Source: Rattus norvegicus
Lineage: Eukaryota; Chordata; Mammalia; Rodentia; Muridae
Assembly: GCF_036323735.1 (NCBI RefSeq)
Contig: NC_086029.1
Coordinates: 9,037,816-9,101,815 of the forward strand
Direction: 5' to 3'
Length of the DNA: 64,000 nt
Below the pieces are notes generated by a model, which was not told the origin of the DNA, searched no databases, and worked only from the letters and a program-made list of their open reading frames with translations. The translations under genes and the position numbers were made by a program. Positions 37,619 to 50,630 of this stretch are shown here, in pieces; position 1 is the stretch's first letter; each line of letters starts with the position of its first letter.

Positions 37619-40600
37619 CAATATAGAGCAACGTTTGAAGGAACGGAATCTAAGTATAATGGTGAATTCAGTAGATTCCCAATAGGATTCGCATGTAATA
37701 AGCTTGTTATTCAAGATAGAGCAACATTTTAACGAACTGAAACACCTTTTCTTTGTGAATTCAGGTAGTTCCCAGTAGCCTGCTCTTGTAATGTGTGTAC
37801 TTTTAAAGATTTATCAAAATTTGGTGAGCCGAATCTGAGTAACATTGTGAATTCGGTTAGTTCCCATTCGGCCGCAGTAGTAATAAATGGACTGTTCGGG
37901 ATATAAAAAAAATTTTCAAGAATGGAATCACAATTTCTAGGCGAATTCAATGAGTTCCCAATGGGACATGCTTGCATGAATTTGCTCTTCAATATAGAGC
38001 AAAATTTTAAGGTACGGAATCTAAGTATCATGGTGAATTCTGTAGGTTGCCAATACGATTCGCATGTAATAAGCTTGTTATTCAAGATAGAGCAACGTTT
38101 TAACGAACTGAAACACTGTTTCTTTGTGAATTCAGTTAGTTCCCAGTAGCCTGCTCTTGTAATATGTGTACTTTTAAAGATTTATCAAAATTTGGTTATC
38201 CGAATCTGAGTAACATGGTGAATTCGGTTAGTTCCCAATAGGCCGACGTAGTAATAAATGGACTGTTCGGGATATAGAAAAAATTTACGAATGGAATCAA
38301 AAATTCTAGGCGAATTCAGTGAGTTCCCAATGGGACATGCTTGCATGAATTTGCTCTTCAATATAGAACAAAATTTTAAGGTACGGAATCTAAGTATCAT
38401 GGTGAATTCTGTAGGTTGCCAATAGGATTCGCATGTAATAAGCTTGTTATTCAAGATAGAGCAACGTTTTAACGAACTGAAACACTGTTTCTTTGTGAAT
38501 TCAGTTAGTTCCCAGTAGCCTGCTCTTGTAATATGTGTACTTTTAAAGATTTATCCAAATTTGGTGAGCCGAATCTGAGTACCATGGTGAAATCGGCTAG
38601 TTCCCAATAGGCCGCAGTAGTAATAAGTGGACTGTTCGGGATATAGAAAAATTTTCACGAATGGAATCAAAATTTCTAGACGATTTCAGTGAGTTCCCAA
38701 TGGGACATGCTTGTATGAGTTTGCTCTTCAATATAGAGCAACATTTTAAGGGACGGAATCTAAGTATCATGGTGAATCAGTAGTTTCCTAATAGGATTTG
38801 CATGTAATAAGCTTGTTATTCAAGATAGAGCAATGTTATAACGTACTGAAACACTGTTTCTTTGTGAATTCAGTTAGTTCCCAGTAGCCTGCTCTTGTAA
38901 TATGTGTACTTTTAAAGATTTATCAAAATTTGGTTATCCGAATCTGAGTAACATGGTGAATTAGGTTAGTTCCCAATGGGCGGCAGAATTAATAAGTGAA
39001 CTGTTCAGGATATAGAAAAATTTTAACGAATGGAATCAAAATTTCTAGGCGAATTCAGTGAGATCCCAATGGGACATGCTTGTATGAGTGTGCTCTTCAA
39101 TATAGAGCAACATTTTACGGAACGGAATCTAAGTATCATTGGAATACAGTAGGTTCCCAATAGGATTCGCATGTAATAAGCTTGTTATTCAAGATAGAGC
39201 AATGATTTAACGAACTGAAACACTGTGTCTTTGTGAATTCAGTTAGTTCCCAGTAGCCTGCTCTTGTAATATGTGTACTTTTAAAGATTTATCAAAATTT
39301 GGTGATCCGAATCTGAGTAACATGGTGAATTCTGTTAGTTACCAATGGGCGGCAGAATTAATAAGTGAATGTTCAGGATATAGAAAAATTTTACGAATGG
39401 AATCAAAATTTCTAGGCGAATTCAGTGAGTTCCCAATGGGAAATGCTTGTATGAGTTTGCTCTTCAATATAGAGCAAAATTTTAGGGTACAGAATCTAAG
39501 TATCATGGTGAATTCTGTAGGTTGCCAATAGGATTCGCATGTAATAAGCTTGTTATTCAAGAAAGAGCAACGTTTTAACGAACTGAAACACTGTTTCTTT
39601 GTGAATTCAGTTAGTTCCCAGTAGCCTGCTCTTGTAATATGTGTACTTTTAAAGATTTATCAAAATTTGGTGAGCCGAATCTGAGTACCATGGTGAAATC
39701 GGCTAGTTCCCAATAGGCCGCCGTAGTAATAAGTGGACTGTTCGGGATATAGAAAAATTTTCACGAATGGAATCAAAATTTCTAGGCGAATTCAGTGAGT
39801 TCCCAATGGGACATGCTTGTATGAGTTTGCTTTTCAATATAGAGCAATATATTAGGAAGGGTATCTAAGTATCATGGGAATTCAGTGGGTTCCCAATAGG
39901 ATTCGCATGTAATATCTTGATATTCAAGATAGAGCAACGTTTTAATGAACTGAAACACTGTTTCTTTGTGAATTCAGTTAGTTCCCAGTAGCTTGCTCTT
40001 GAAATATGTGTACTTTTAAAGAATTATCAAAATTTGGTGAGCCGAATCTAAGTAACATGGTGAATTCGGTTAGTTTCTAATAGGCCGCCGGAGTAATAAG
40101 TGGACAATTTGGGATATAGAAAAATTTTCACGAATGGAATCAATATTTCTAGGAGAATTCAGGGAGTTCCCAATGGGACATGCTTTTATGAGTTTGATTT
40201 TCAATATAGAGCAACATTTTAAGGAACGGAATCTAAGTATCATGGTGATTTCAGTAGATTCCCAATAGGATTCGCATGTAATAAGCTTGTTATTCAAGAT
40301 AGAGCAACGATTTAACGAACTGAAACACTGTTTCTTTGTGAATTCAGTTAGTTCCCAGTAGCTTGCTCTTGAAATATGTGTACTTTTGAAGATTTATCAA
40401 AATTTGGTGAGCCGAATCTGAGTAACATGGTGAATTCGGATAGTTCCCAATAGGCCGCCATAGTAATAAGTGGACTGTTCGGGGTATAGAAAAATTTTCA
40501 CGAATGGAATCAAAATTTCTAGGCCAATTCAGTGAGTTCCCAATGGGACATGCTTGTATGAGTTTGCTCCTCAATATAGAGCAACATTTCTAGGAAGGGA

Positions 40601-42407
40601 ATCTAAGTATCATGGGAATTCAATAGGTTCCCAATAGGATTCGCATGTAATAAGCTTGTTATTCAAGATAGAGCAACGTTTAAACGAACTGAAACACTGT
40701 TTCTGTGTGAATTTAGTTAGTTCCCAGTAGCAGGCTCTTGTAATATGTGTACTTTTAAAGATTTATCAAAATTTGGTGAGCCGAATCTGAGTAACATGGT
40801 GAATTCGGTTAGTTCCCAATGGTCCGCAGTAGTAATAAGGGGACTGTTCGGGTATAGAAAAATTTTCATGAATGGAATCAAAATTTCTAGGCGAGTTCAG
40901 TGATTTCCCAATGGGACATGCTTGTATGAGTTTGCTCTTCAATATATAGCACCATTTTAAGGAACGGAATCTAATTATCATAGTGAATTCAGTAGATTCC
41001 CAATAGGATTCGCATGTAATAAGCATGTTATTCAAGATAGAGCAACTTTTTAACGAAATGAAATACTCTTTCTTTGTGATTTCTGTTAGTTCCCAGTAGC
41101 AGGCTCTTGTAATATGTGTACTTTTAAAGATTTATCAAAATTTGGTTATCCGAATCTGAGTAACAAGGTGAATTAGGTTAGTTCCCAATGGGCGGCAGAA
41201 TTAATAAGTGAACTGTTCAGGATATAGAAAAATTTTAACGAATGGAATCAAAATTTCTAGGCGAATTCAGTTTGTTCCCAATGGGACATGCTTGTATGAG
41301 TGTGCTCTTCAATATAGAGCAACATTTTAAGGAACGGAATCTAAGTATCATGGTGAATTCAGTAGGTTCCCAATAGGATTTGCATGTAATAAGCTTGTTA
41401 TTCAAGATAGAGCAACGTTTTAACGAACTGAAACACTGTTTCTTTGTGAATTCAGTTAGTTCCCAGTAGCCTGCTCTTGTAATGTGTGTACTTTTAAAGA
41501 TTTATCAAAATTTGTTGAGCCGAATCTGAGTAACATGGTGAATTCGGTAAGTTCCCATTCGGCCGCAGTAGTAATAAATGGACTGTTCGGGATATAAAAA
41601 AAATTTTCAAGAATGGAATCACAATTTCTAGGCGAATTCAGTGAGTTCCCAATGGGACATGCTTGTATGAGTTTGCTTTTCAATATAGAGCAATATATTA
41701 GGAAGGGTATCTAAGTATCATGGGAATTCAGTGGGTTCCCAATAGGATTCGCATGTAATATCTTGATATTCAAGATAGAGCAACGTTTTAACGAACTGAA
41801 ACACTGTTTCTTTGTGAATTCAGTTAGTTCCCAGTAGCTTGCTCTTGAAATATGTGTACTTTTAAAGAATTATCAAAATTTGGTGAGCCGAATCTGTGTA
41901 ACATGGTGAATTCGTTTAGTTCCTAATAGGCCGCCGGAGTAATAAGTGGACAGTTTGGGATATAGAAAAATTTTCATGAATGGAATCAATATTTCTAGGA
42001 TAATTCAGGGAGTTCCCAATGGACATGCTTGTATGAGTTTGATTTTCAATATAGAGCAACATTTTAAGGAACGGAATCTAAGTATCATGGTGATTTCAGT
42101 AGATTCCCAATAGGATTCGCATGTAATAAGCTTGTTATTCAAGATAGAGCAACGATTTAACGAACTGAAACACTGTTTCTTTGTGAATTCAGTTAGTTCC
42201 CAGTAGCTTGCTCTTGAAATATGTGTACTTTTGAAGATTTATCAAAATTTGGTGAGCCGAATCTGAGTAACATGGTGAATTCGGTTAGTTCCCAATAGGC
42301 CGCAGTAGTAATAAGTGGACTGTTCGGGATATAGAAAAATTTTCACGAATGGAATCAAAATTTCTAGGCGAATTCAGTGAGTTCCCAATGGGACATGCTT
42401 GTATGAG

Positions 42408-42418
42408 TTTTTTTTTTT
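42408..42418 (+). repeat. T11 tract at the crossover junction of the two 19-mers
   Basis: Eleven T, the longest in the window. The sequence to the left matches the 37.5 kb unit and to the right the 35.4 kb unit, so it lies inside the inferred crossover interval 42,336-42,469. Confidence 0.85.
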
Positions 42419-44622
42419 CAATATAGAGCAACGTTTGAAGGAACGGAATCTAAGTATAATGGTGAATTCGGTAGATTCCCAATAGGATTCGCATGTAATA
42501 AGCTTGTTATTCAAGATAGAGCAACATTTTAACGAACTGAAACACCTTTTCTTTGTGAATTCAGGTAGTTCCCAGTAGCCTGCTCTTGTAATATGTGTAC
42601 TTTTAAAGATTTATCAAATTTTGGTAGCCGAATCTGAGTTACATGGTGAATTTGGTTAGTTCCCAATAGGCCGCAGTAGTTATAAGTGGACTGTTCGCGA
42701 TATAGAAAAATTTTCAGAAACGGAATCACAAATTCTAGGCGAATTCAGTGAGTTCCCAATGCGACATGCTTGTATGAGTTTGATTTTCAATATAGAGCAA
42801 CATTTTAAGGAACGGAATCTAAGTATCATGGTGATTTCAGTAGGTTCCAAATAGGATTCGCATGTAATAAGCTTTTATTCAAGATAGAGCAACGTTTTAA
42901 CAAAATGAAATACTGTTTCTTTGTGAATTCAGTTAGTTCCCAGTAGCCTGCTCTTGTAATATGTGTACTTTTAAAGATTTATCAAAATTTGGTGATCCGA
43001 ATCTGAGTAACATGGTGAATTCTGTTAGTTCCCAACGGGCGGCAGAATTAATAAGTGAATGTTCAGGATATAGAAAAATTTTACGAATGGAATCAAAATT
43101 TCTAGGCGAATTCAGTGAGTTCCCAATGGGAAATGCTTGTATGAGTTTGCTCTTCAATATAGAGCAAAATTTTAGGGTACGGATTCTAAGTATCATGGTG
43201 AATTCTGTAGGTTGCCAATAGGATTCGCATGTAATAAGCTGGTTATTCAAGATAGAGCAACGTTTTAACGAACTGAAACACTGTTTCTTTGTGAATTCAG
43301 TTTGTTCCCAGTAGCCTGTTCTTGTAATATGTGTACTTTTAAAGATTTATCAAAATTTGGTGAGCCGAATCTGAGTACCATGGTGAAATCGGCTAGTTCC
43401 CAATAGGCCGCAGTAGTAATAAGTGGACTGTTCGGGATTTAGAAAAATTTTCACAAATGGAATCAAAATTTCTAGACGATTTCAGTGAGTTCCCAATGGG
43501 ACATGCTAGTATGAGTTTGCTTTTCAATATAGAGCAACATTTTAAGGAAAGGAATCTAAGTATAATGGTGAATTCAGTAGGTTCCCAATAGGATTCGCAT
43601 GTAATAATCTTGTCATTCAAGATAGAGCAACGTTTTAACGAACTGAAACACTGTTTCTTTGTGAATTCAGTTAGTTCCCAGTAGCCTGCTCTTGTAATGT
43701 GTGTACTTTTAAAGATTTATCAAAATTTGGTGAGCCGAATCTGAGTAACATGGTGAATTCTGTTAGTTCCCATTCGGCCGCAGTAGTAATAAATGGACTG
43801 TTCGGGATATAAAAAGAATTTTCAAGAATGGAATCACAATTTCTAGGCGAATTCAGTGAGTTCCCAATGGGACATGCTTGTATGAGTTTGCTTTTCAATA
43901 TAGAGCAATATATTAGGAAAGGTATCTAAGTATCATGGGAATTCAGTGGGTTCCCAATAGGATTCGCATGTAATATCTTGATATTCAAGATAGAGCAACG
44001 TTTTAACGAACTGAAACACTGTTTCTTTGTGAATTCAGTTAGTTCCCAGTAGCTTGCTCTTGAAATATGTGTACTTTTAAAGAATTATCAAAATTTGGTG
44101 AGCCGAATCTGAGTAACATGGTGAATTCGGTTAGTTCCTAATAGGCCGCCGGAGTAATAAGTGGACAGTTTGGGATATAGAAAAATTTTCATGAATGGAA
44201 TCAATATTTCTAGGATAATTCAGGGAGTTCCCAATGGACATGCTTGTATGAGTTTGATTTTCAATATAGAGCAACATTTTAATGAACGGAATCTAAGTAT
44301 CATGGTGATTTCAGTAGATTCCCAATAGGATTCGCATGTAATAAGCTTGTTATTCAAGATAGAGCAACGTTTTAACGAACTGAAACACTGTTTCTTTGTG
44401 AATTCAGTTAGTTCCCAGTAGCTTGCTCTTGAAATATGTGTACTTTTGAAGATTTATCAAAATTTGGTGAGCCGAATCTGAGTAACATGGTGAATTCGGT
44501 TAGTTCCCAATAGGCCGCAGTAGTAATAAGTGGACTGTTCGGGATATAGAAAAATTTTCACGAATGGAATCAAAATTTCTAGGCGAATTCAGTGAGTTCC
44601 CAATGGGACATGCTTGTATGAG

Positions 44623-44632
44623 TTTTTTTTTT
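44623..44632 (+). repeat. T10 tract, copy-2 partner of 37,609
   Basis: Ten T at exactly +7,014 bp from 37,609. Confidence 0.87.
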
Positions 44633-47600
44633 CAATATAGAGCAACGTTTGAAGGAACGGAATCTAAGTATAATGGTGAATTCAGTAGATTCCCAATAGG
44701 ATTCGCATGTAATAAGCTTGTTATTCAAGATAGAGCAACATTTTAACGAACTGAAACACCTTTTCTTTGTGAATTCAGGTAGTTCCCAGTAGCCTGCTCT
44801 TGTAATGTGTGTACTTTTAAAGATTTATCAAAATTTGGTGAGCCGAATCTGAGTAACATTGTGAATTCGGTTAGTTCCCATTCGGCCGCAGTAGTAATAA
44901 ATGGACTGTTCGGGATATAAAAAAAATTTTCAAGAATGGAATCACAATTTCTAGGCGAATTCAGTGAGTTCCCAATGGGACATGCTTGCATGAATTTGCT
45001 CTTCAATATAGAGCAAAATTTTAAGGTACGGAATCTAAGTATCATGGTGAATTCTGTAGGTTGCCAATACGATTCGCATGTAATAAGCTTGTTATTCAAG
45101 ATAGAGCAACGTTTTAACGAACTGAAACACTGTTTCTTTGTGAATTCAGTTAGTTCCCAGTAGCCTGCTCTTGTAATATGTGTACTTTTAAAGATTTATC
45201 AAAATTTGGTTATCCGAATCTGAGTAACATGGTGAATTCGGTTAGTTCCCAATAGGCCGACGTAGTAATAAATGGACTGTTCGGGATATAGAAAAAATTT
45301 ACGAATGGAATCAAAAATTCTAGGCGAATTCAGTGAGTTCCCAATGGGACATGCTTGCATGAATTTGCTCTTCAATATAGAACAAAATTTTAAGGTACGG
45401 AATCTAAGTATCATGGTGAATTCTGTAGGTTGCCAATAGGATTCGCATGTAATAAGCTTGTTATTCAAGATAGAGCAACGTTTTAACGAACTGAAACACT
45501 GTTTCTTTGTGAATTCAGTTAGTTCCCAGTAGCCTGCTCTTGTAATATGTGTACTTTTAAAGATTTATCCAAATTTGGTGAGCCGAATCTGAGTACCATG
45601 GTGAAATCGGCTAGTTCCCAATAGGCCGCAGTAGTAATAAGTGGACTGTTCGGGATATAGAAAAATTTTCACGAATGGAATCAAAATTTCTAGACGATTT
45701 CAGTGAGTTCCCAATGGGACATGCTTGTATGAGTTTGCTCTTCAATATAGAGCAACATTTTAAGGGACGGAATCTAAGTATCATGGTGAATCAGTAGTTT
45801 CCTAATAGGATTTGCATGTAATAAGCTTGTTATTCAAGATAGAGCAATGTTATAACGTACTGAAACACTGTTTCTTTGTGAATTCAGTTAGTTCCCAGTA
45901 GCCTGCTCTTGTAATATGTGTACTTTTAAAGATTTATCAAAATTTGGTTATCCGAATCTGAGTAACATGGTGAATTAGGTTAGTTCCCAATGGGCGGCAG
46001 AATTAATAAGTGAACTGTTCAGGATATAGAAAAATTTTAACGAATGGAATCAAAATTTCTAGGCGAATTCAGTGAGATCCCAATGGGACATGCTTGTATG
46101 AGTGTGCTCTTCAATATAGAGCAACATTTTACGGAACGGAATCTAAGTATCATTGGAATACAGTAGGTTCCCAATAGGATTCGCATGTAATAAGCTTGTT
46201 ATTCAAGATAGAGCAATGATTTAACGAACTGAAACACTGTGTCTTAGTGAATTCAGTTAGTTCCCAGTAGCCTGCTCTTGTAATATGTGTACTTTTAAAG
46301 ATTTATCAAAATTTGGTGATCCGAATCTGAGTAACATGGTGAATTCTGTTAGTTACCAATGGGCGGCAGAATTAATAAGTGAATGTTCAGGATATAGAAA
46401 AATTTTACGAATGGAATCAAAATTTCTAGGCGAATTCAGTGAGTTCCCAATGGGAAATGCTTGTATGAGTTTGCTCTTCAATATAGAGCAAAATTTTAGG
46501 GTACAGAATCTAAGTATCATGGTGAATTCTGTAGGTTGCCAATAGGATTCGCATGTAATAAGCTTGTTATTCAAGAAAGAGCAACGTTTTAACGAACTGA
46601 AACACTGTTTCTTTGTGAATTCAGTTAGTTCCCAGTAGCCTGCTCTTGTAATATGTGTACTTTTAAAGATTTATCAAAATTTGGTGAGCCGAATCTGAGT
46701 ACCATGGTGAAATCGGCTAGTTCCCAATAGGCCGCCGTAGTAATAAGTGGACTGTTCGGGATATAGAAAAATTTTCACGAATGGAATCAAAATTTCTAGG
46801 CGAATTCAGTGAGTTCCCAATGGGACATGCTTGTATGAGTTTGCTTTTCAATATAGAGCAATATATTAGGAAGGGTATCTAAGTATCATGGGAATTCAGT
46901 GGGTTCCCAATAGGATTCGCATGTAATATCTTGATATTCAAGATAGAGCAACGTTTTAATGAACTGAAACACTGTTTCTTTGTGAATTCAGTTAGTTCCC
47001 AGTAGCTTGCTCTTGAAATATGTGTACTTTTAAAGAATTATCAAAATTTGGTGAGCCGAATCTAAGTAACATGGTGAATTCGGTTAGTTTCTAATAGGCC
47101 GCCGGAGTAATAAGTGGACAATTTGGGATATAGAAAAATTTTCACGAATGGAATCAATATTTCTAGGAGAATTCAGGGAGTTCCCAATGGGACATGCTTT
47201 TATGAGTTTGATTTTCAATATAGAGCAACATTTTAAGGAACGGAATCTAAGTATCATGGTGATTTCAGTAGATTCCCAATAGGATTCGCATGTAATAAGC
47301 TTGTTATTCAAGATAGAGCAACGATTTAACGAACTGAAACACTGTTTCTTTGTGAATTCAGTTAGTTCCCAGTAGCTTGCTCTTGAAATATGTGTACTTT
47401 TGAAGATTTATCAAAATTTGGTGAGCCGAATCTGAGTAACATGGTGAATTCGGATAGTTCCCAATAGGCCGCCATAGTAATAAGTGGACTGTTCGGGGTA
47501 TAGAAAAATTTTCACGAATGGAATCAAAATTTCTAGGCCAATTCAGTGAGTTCCCAATGGGACATGCTTGTATGAGTTTGCTCCTCAATATAGAGCAACA

Positions 47601-48449
47601 TTTCTAGGAAGGGAATCTAAGTATCATGGGAATTCAACAGGTTCCCAATAGGATTCGCATGTAATAAGCTTGTTATTCAAGATAGAGCAACGTTTAAACG
47701 AACTGAAACACTGTTTCTGTGTGAATTTAGTTAGTTCCCAGTAGCAGGCTCTTGTAATATGTGTACTTTTAAAGATTTATCAAAATTTGGTGAGCCGAAT
47801 CTGAGTAACATGGTGAATTCGGTTAGTTCCCAATGGTCCGCAGTAGTAATAAGGGGACTGTTCGGGTATAGAAAAATTTTCATGAATGGAATCAAAATTT
47901 CTAGGCGAGTTCAGTGATTTCCCAATGGGACATGCTTGTATGAGTTTGCTCTTCAATATATAGCACCATTTTAAGGAACGGAATCTAATTATCATAGTGA
48001 ATTCAGTAGATTCCCAATAGGATTCGCATGTAATAAGCATGTTATTCAAGATAGAGCAACTTTTTAACGAAATGAAATACTCTTTCTTTGTGATTTCTGT
48101 TAGTTCCCAGTAGCAGGCTCTTGTAATATGTGTACTTTTAAAGATTTATCAAAATTTGGTTATCCGAATATGAGTAACAAGGTGAATTAGGTTAGTTCCC
48201 AATGGGCGGCAGAATTAATAAGTGAACTGTTCAGGATATAGAAAAATTTTAACGAATGGAATCAAAATTTCTAGGCGAATTCAGTTTGTTCCCAATGGGA
48301 CATGCTTGTATGAGTGTGCTCTTCAATATAGAGCAACATTTTAAGGAACGGAATCTAAGTATCATGGTGAATTCAGTAGGTTCCCAATAGGATTTGCATG
48401 TAATAAGCTTGTTATTCAAGATAGAGCAACGTTTTAACGAACTGAAACA

Positions 48450-50630
48450 CTTTGTCTTTGTGAATTCAGTTAGTTTCCAGTAGCCTGCTCTTGTAATATG
48501 TGTACTTTTAAAGATTTATCAAAATTTGGTGAGCCAAATCTGAGTAACATGGTGAATTCGGTTAGTTTCCAATAGGCCGCGGTAGTAATAAGTGGACTGT
48601 TCTGGATATAGAAATTTTCACGAATGGAATCAAAATTTCTAGGCGAATTCAGTGAGTTTCCAATGGGACATGCTTGTATGAGTTTGCTTTTCAATATAGA
48701 GCAACATTTTAAGGAACGGAATCTAAGTATCATGGTGAATTCTGTAGGTTCCCAATAGGATTCTCATGTAATAAGCTTGTTATTCAAGATAGAGCAACGT
48801 TTTAACGAACTGAAACACTGTGTCTTTGTGAATTCAGTTAGTTCCCAGTAGCCTGCTCTTGTAATATGTGTCCTTTTAAAGATTTATCAAAATTTGGTGA
48901 GACGAATCTGAGTAACATGGAGAATTCGGTTAGTTCCCATTCGGCCGCAGTAGTAATAAATGGACTGTTCGGGATATAGAAAAATTTTCACGAATGGAAT
49001 CAAAATTACTAGGCGATTTCAGTGAGTTCCCAATGGGACATGCTTGTATGAGTTTGCTCTTCAATATAGAGCAACATTTCTAGGAAGGGAATCTAATTAT
49101 CATGGGAATTCAATAGGTTCCCAGTAGGATTCGCATGTAATAAGCTTGTTATTCAAGATAGCGCAACGTTTGAACGAACGAAACACTGTTTCTTTGTGAA
49201 TTCAGTTATTTCCCAGTAGCTTACTCTTGAAATATGTGTACTTTTAAAGATTTATCAAAATTTGTTGAGCCGAATCTGAGTAACATGGTGAATTCGGTTA
49301 GTTCCCAATAGGCCGCCGTAGTAATAAGTGGACGTTTCGGGATATAGAAAAATTTTCAGGAATGGAATCAAAATTTCTCGGAGAATTCAGTGAGTTCCCA
49401 ATGGGACATGCTAGTATGAGTTTGCTTTTCAATATAGAGCCACATTTTAAGGAACGGAATCTAAGTATCCTGGTGAATTCAGTAGGTTCCCAATAGGATT
49501 CGCATGTAATAAGCTTGTTATTCAAGATAGAGCAACGTTTTAACGAACTGAAACACTGTTTCTTTGTGAATTCCGTTAGTTCCCAGTAGCAGGCTCTTGT
49601 ATTATGTGTACTTTTAAAGATTTATCAAAATTTCGTGAGCCGAATCTGAGTAAATTGGTGAATTCGGTTAGTTCCCATTAGGCCGCAGTAGTAATAAATG
49701 GACTGTTCGGGATATAGAAAAATTTTCACGAATGGAATCAAAATTTCTAGGCGAATTCAGTGAGTTCCCAATGGGACCTGCTTGTATGAGTTTGCTCTTC
49801 AATATAGAGCAACATTTCTAGGAAGGGAATCTAAGTATCATGGGAATTCAATAGGTTCCCAATAGGATTCGCATGTAATAAGCTTGTTTTTCAAGATAGG
49901 GCAACGTTTTAACGAACTGAAACACTGTTTCTTTGTGAAATCAGTTAGTTCACAGTAGCTTGCTCTTGAAGTATGTGTGCTTTTAAAGATTTATCAAAAT
50001 TCGGTTAGCCGAATCTGAGTAACATGGTGAATTCTGTTAGTTGCCAATAGGCTGCCATAGTGTTAAGTGGACTGTTCGGGATATAGAAAAATTTTCACGA
50101 ATGGAATCAAAATTTCTAGGCGAATTCAGTGAATTCCCAATTTTGACATGCTTGCATGAGTTTGCTTTTCAATATAGAGCAATATTTTAAGGACCGGAAT
50201 CTAAATATCATGGTAAATTCAGTAGGTTCCCATGAGGATTCCCATGTAATAAGCTTGTTATTCAAGATAGAGCAACGTTTTAACGAACTGAAACACTGTG
50301 CCTTTGTGAATTCAGTTAGTTCCCAGTAGCCTGCTCTTGTAAAATGTGTACTTTTAAAGATTTTCAAAATTTGGTGAGCCGAATCTGAGTAACATGGATA
50401 ATTCGTTAAGTTCCCATTAGGCCGCAGTATCAATAAATGGACTGTTCAGGATATAGAAAGATTTTCTCGAGTGGAATCAAAATTTCTAGGCGAATTCAGT
50501 GAGTTCCCAAATGGACTTGCTTGTATGAGTTTGCTCTTCAATATAGAGCAACAGTTTAAGGAACGGAAACTAAGTATCATGGTGAATTCAGTAGGTTCCC
50601 AATAGGATTCGCATGTAATAAGCTTGTTAT
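48450..50630 (+). repeat. Junction zone between the 19-mer and the long block copy 2
   Basis: 48.45-49.24 kb holds two units with no close partner here (GGCCGCGGTAGTAATAAG at about 48,576; GAGACGAATCTGAG at about 48,898). 49.24-49.9 kb matches the end of the 7-mer HOR at offset 25,840. 49.9-50.6 kb holds diverged units (CTGCCATAGTGTTAAGTGG at about 50,052, GGATAATTCGTTAAG at about 50,396). From 50,630 the partner offset becomes 26,950, that is 1,110 bp or three monomers more, so 23.68-24.04 kb is represented twice, at 49.5-49.9 and 50.63-51.0 kb. Confidence 0.75.

Larger units (their letters stand above)
35325..42338 (+). repeat. 19-monomer HOR, copy 1 (7,014 bp)
   Basis: 35,325-41,435 repeats at +7,014 bp almost base for base. 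Reading by eye I found about six substitutions plus one T-tract length change in 6.1 kb, including GACGTGCTTG versus GACATGCTTG near 35,749, GAATTCAATGAG versus GAATTCAGTGAG near 37,950, and TTCAATAGG versus TTCAACAGG near 40,620. The last ~0.9 kb (41,436-42,338) is instead a copy of 36.64-37.54 kb (offset 4,799, 13 monomers). Confidence 0.9.
42339..48449 (+). repeat. 19-monomer HOR, copy 2 (6.1 kb, incomplete)
   Basis: It is nearly identical to 35,325-41,435. The match ends at about 48,449, where ACACTTTGTCTTTG replaces ACACTGTTTCTTTG. The near absence of differences means a very recent amplification, or less likely an assembly duplication; the few private substitutions argue for two real copies. 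Confidence 0.9.

Noticed and set aside
35325..48449. The 19-mer duplication as a pure assembly artefact
   Set aside because: The two copies have private substitutions at several places and one tract-length difference, and the junction is a hybrid of two different units at homologous position. This fits a real unequal crossover, although only spanning reads can settle it.
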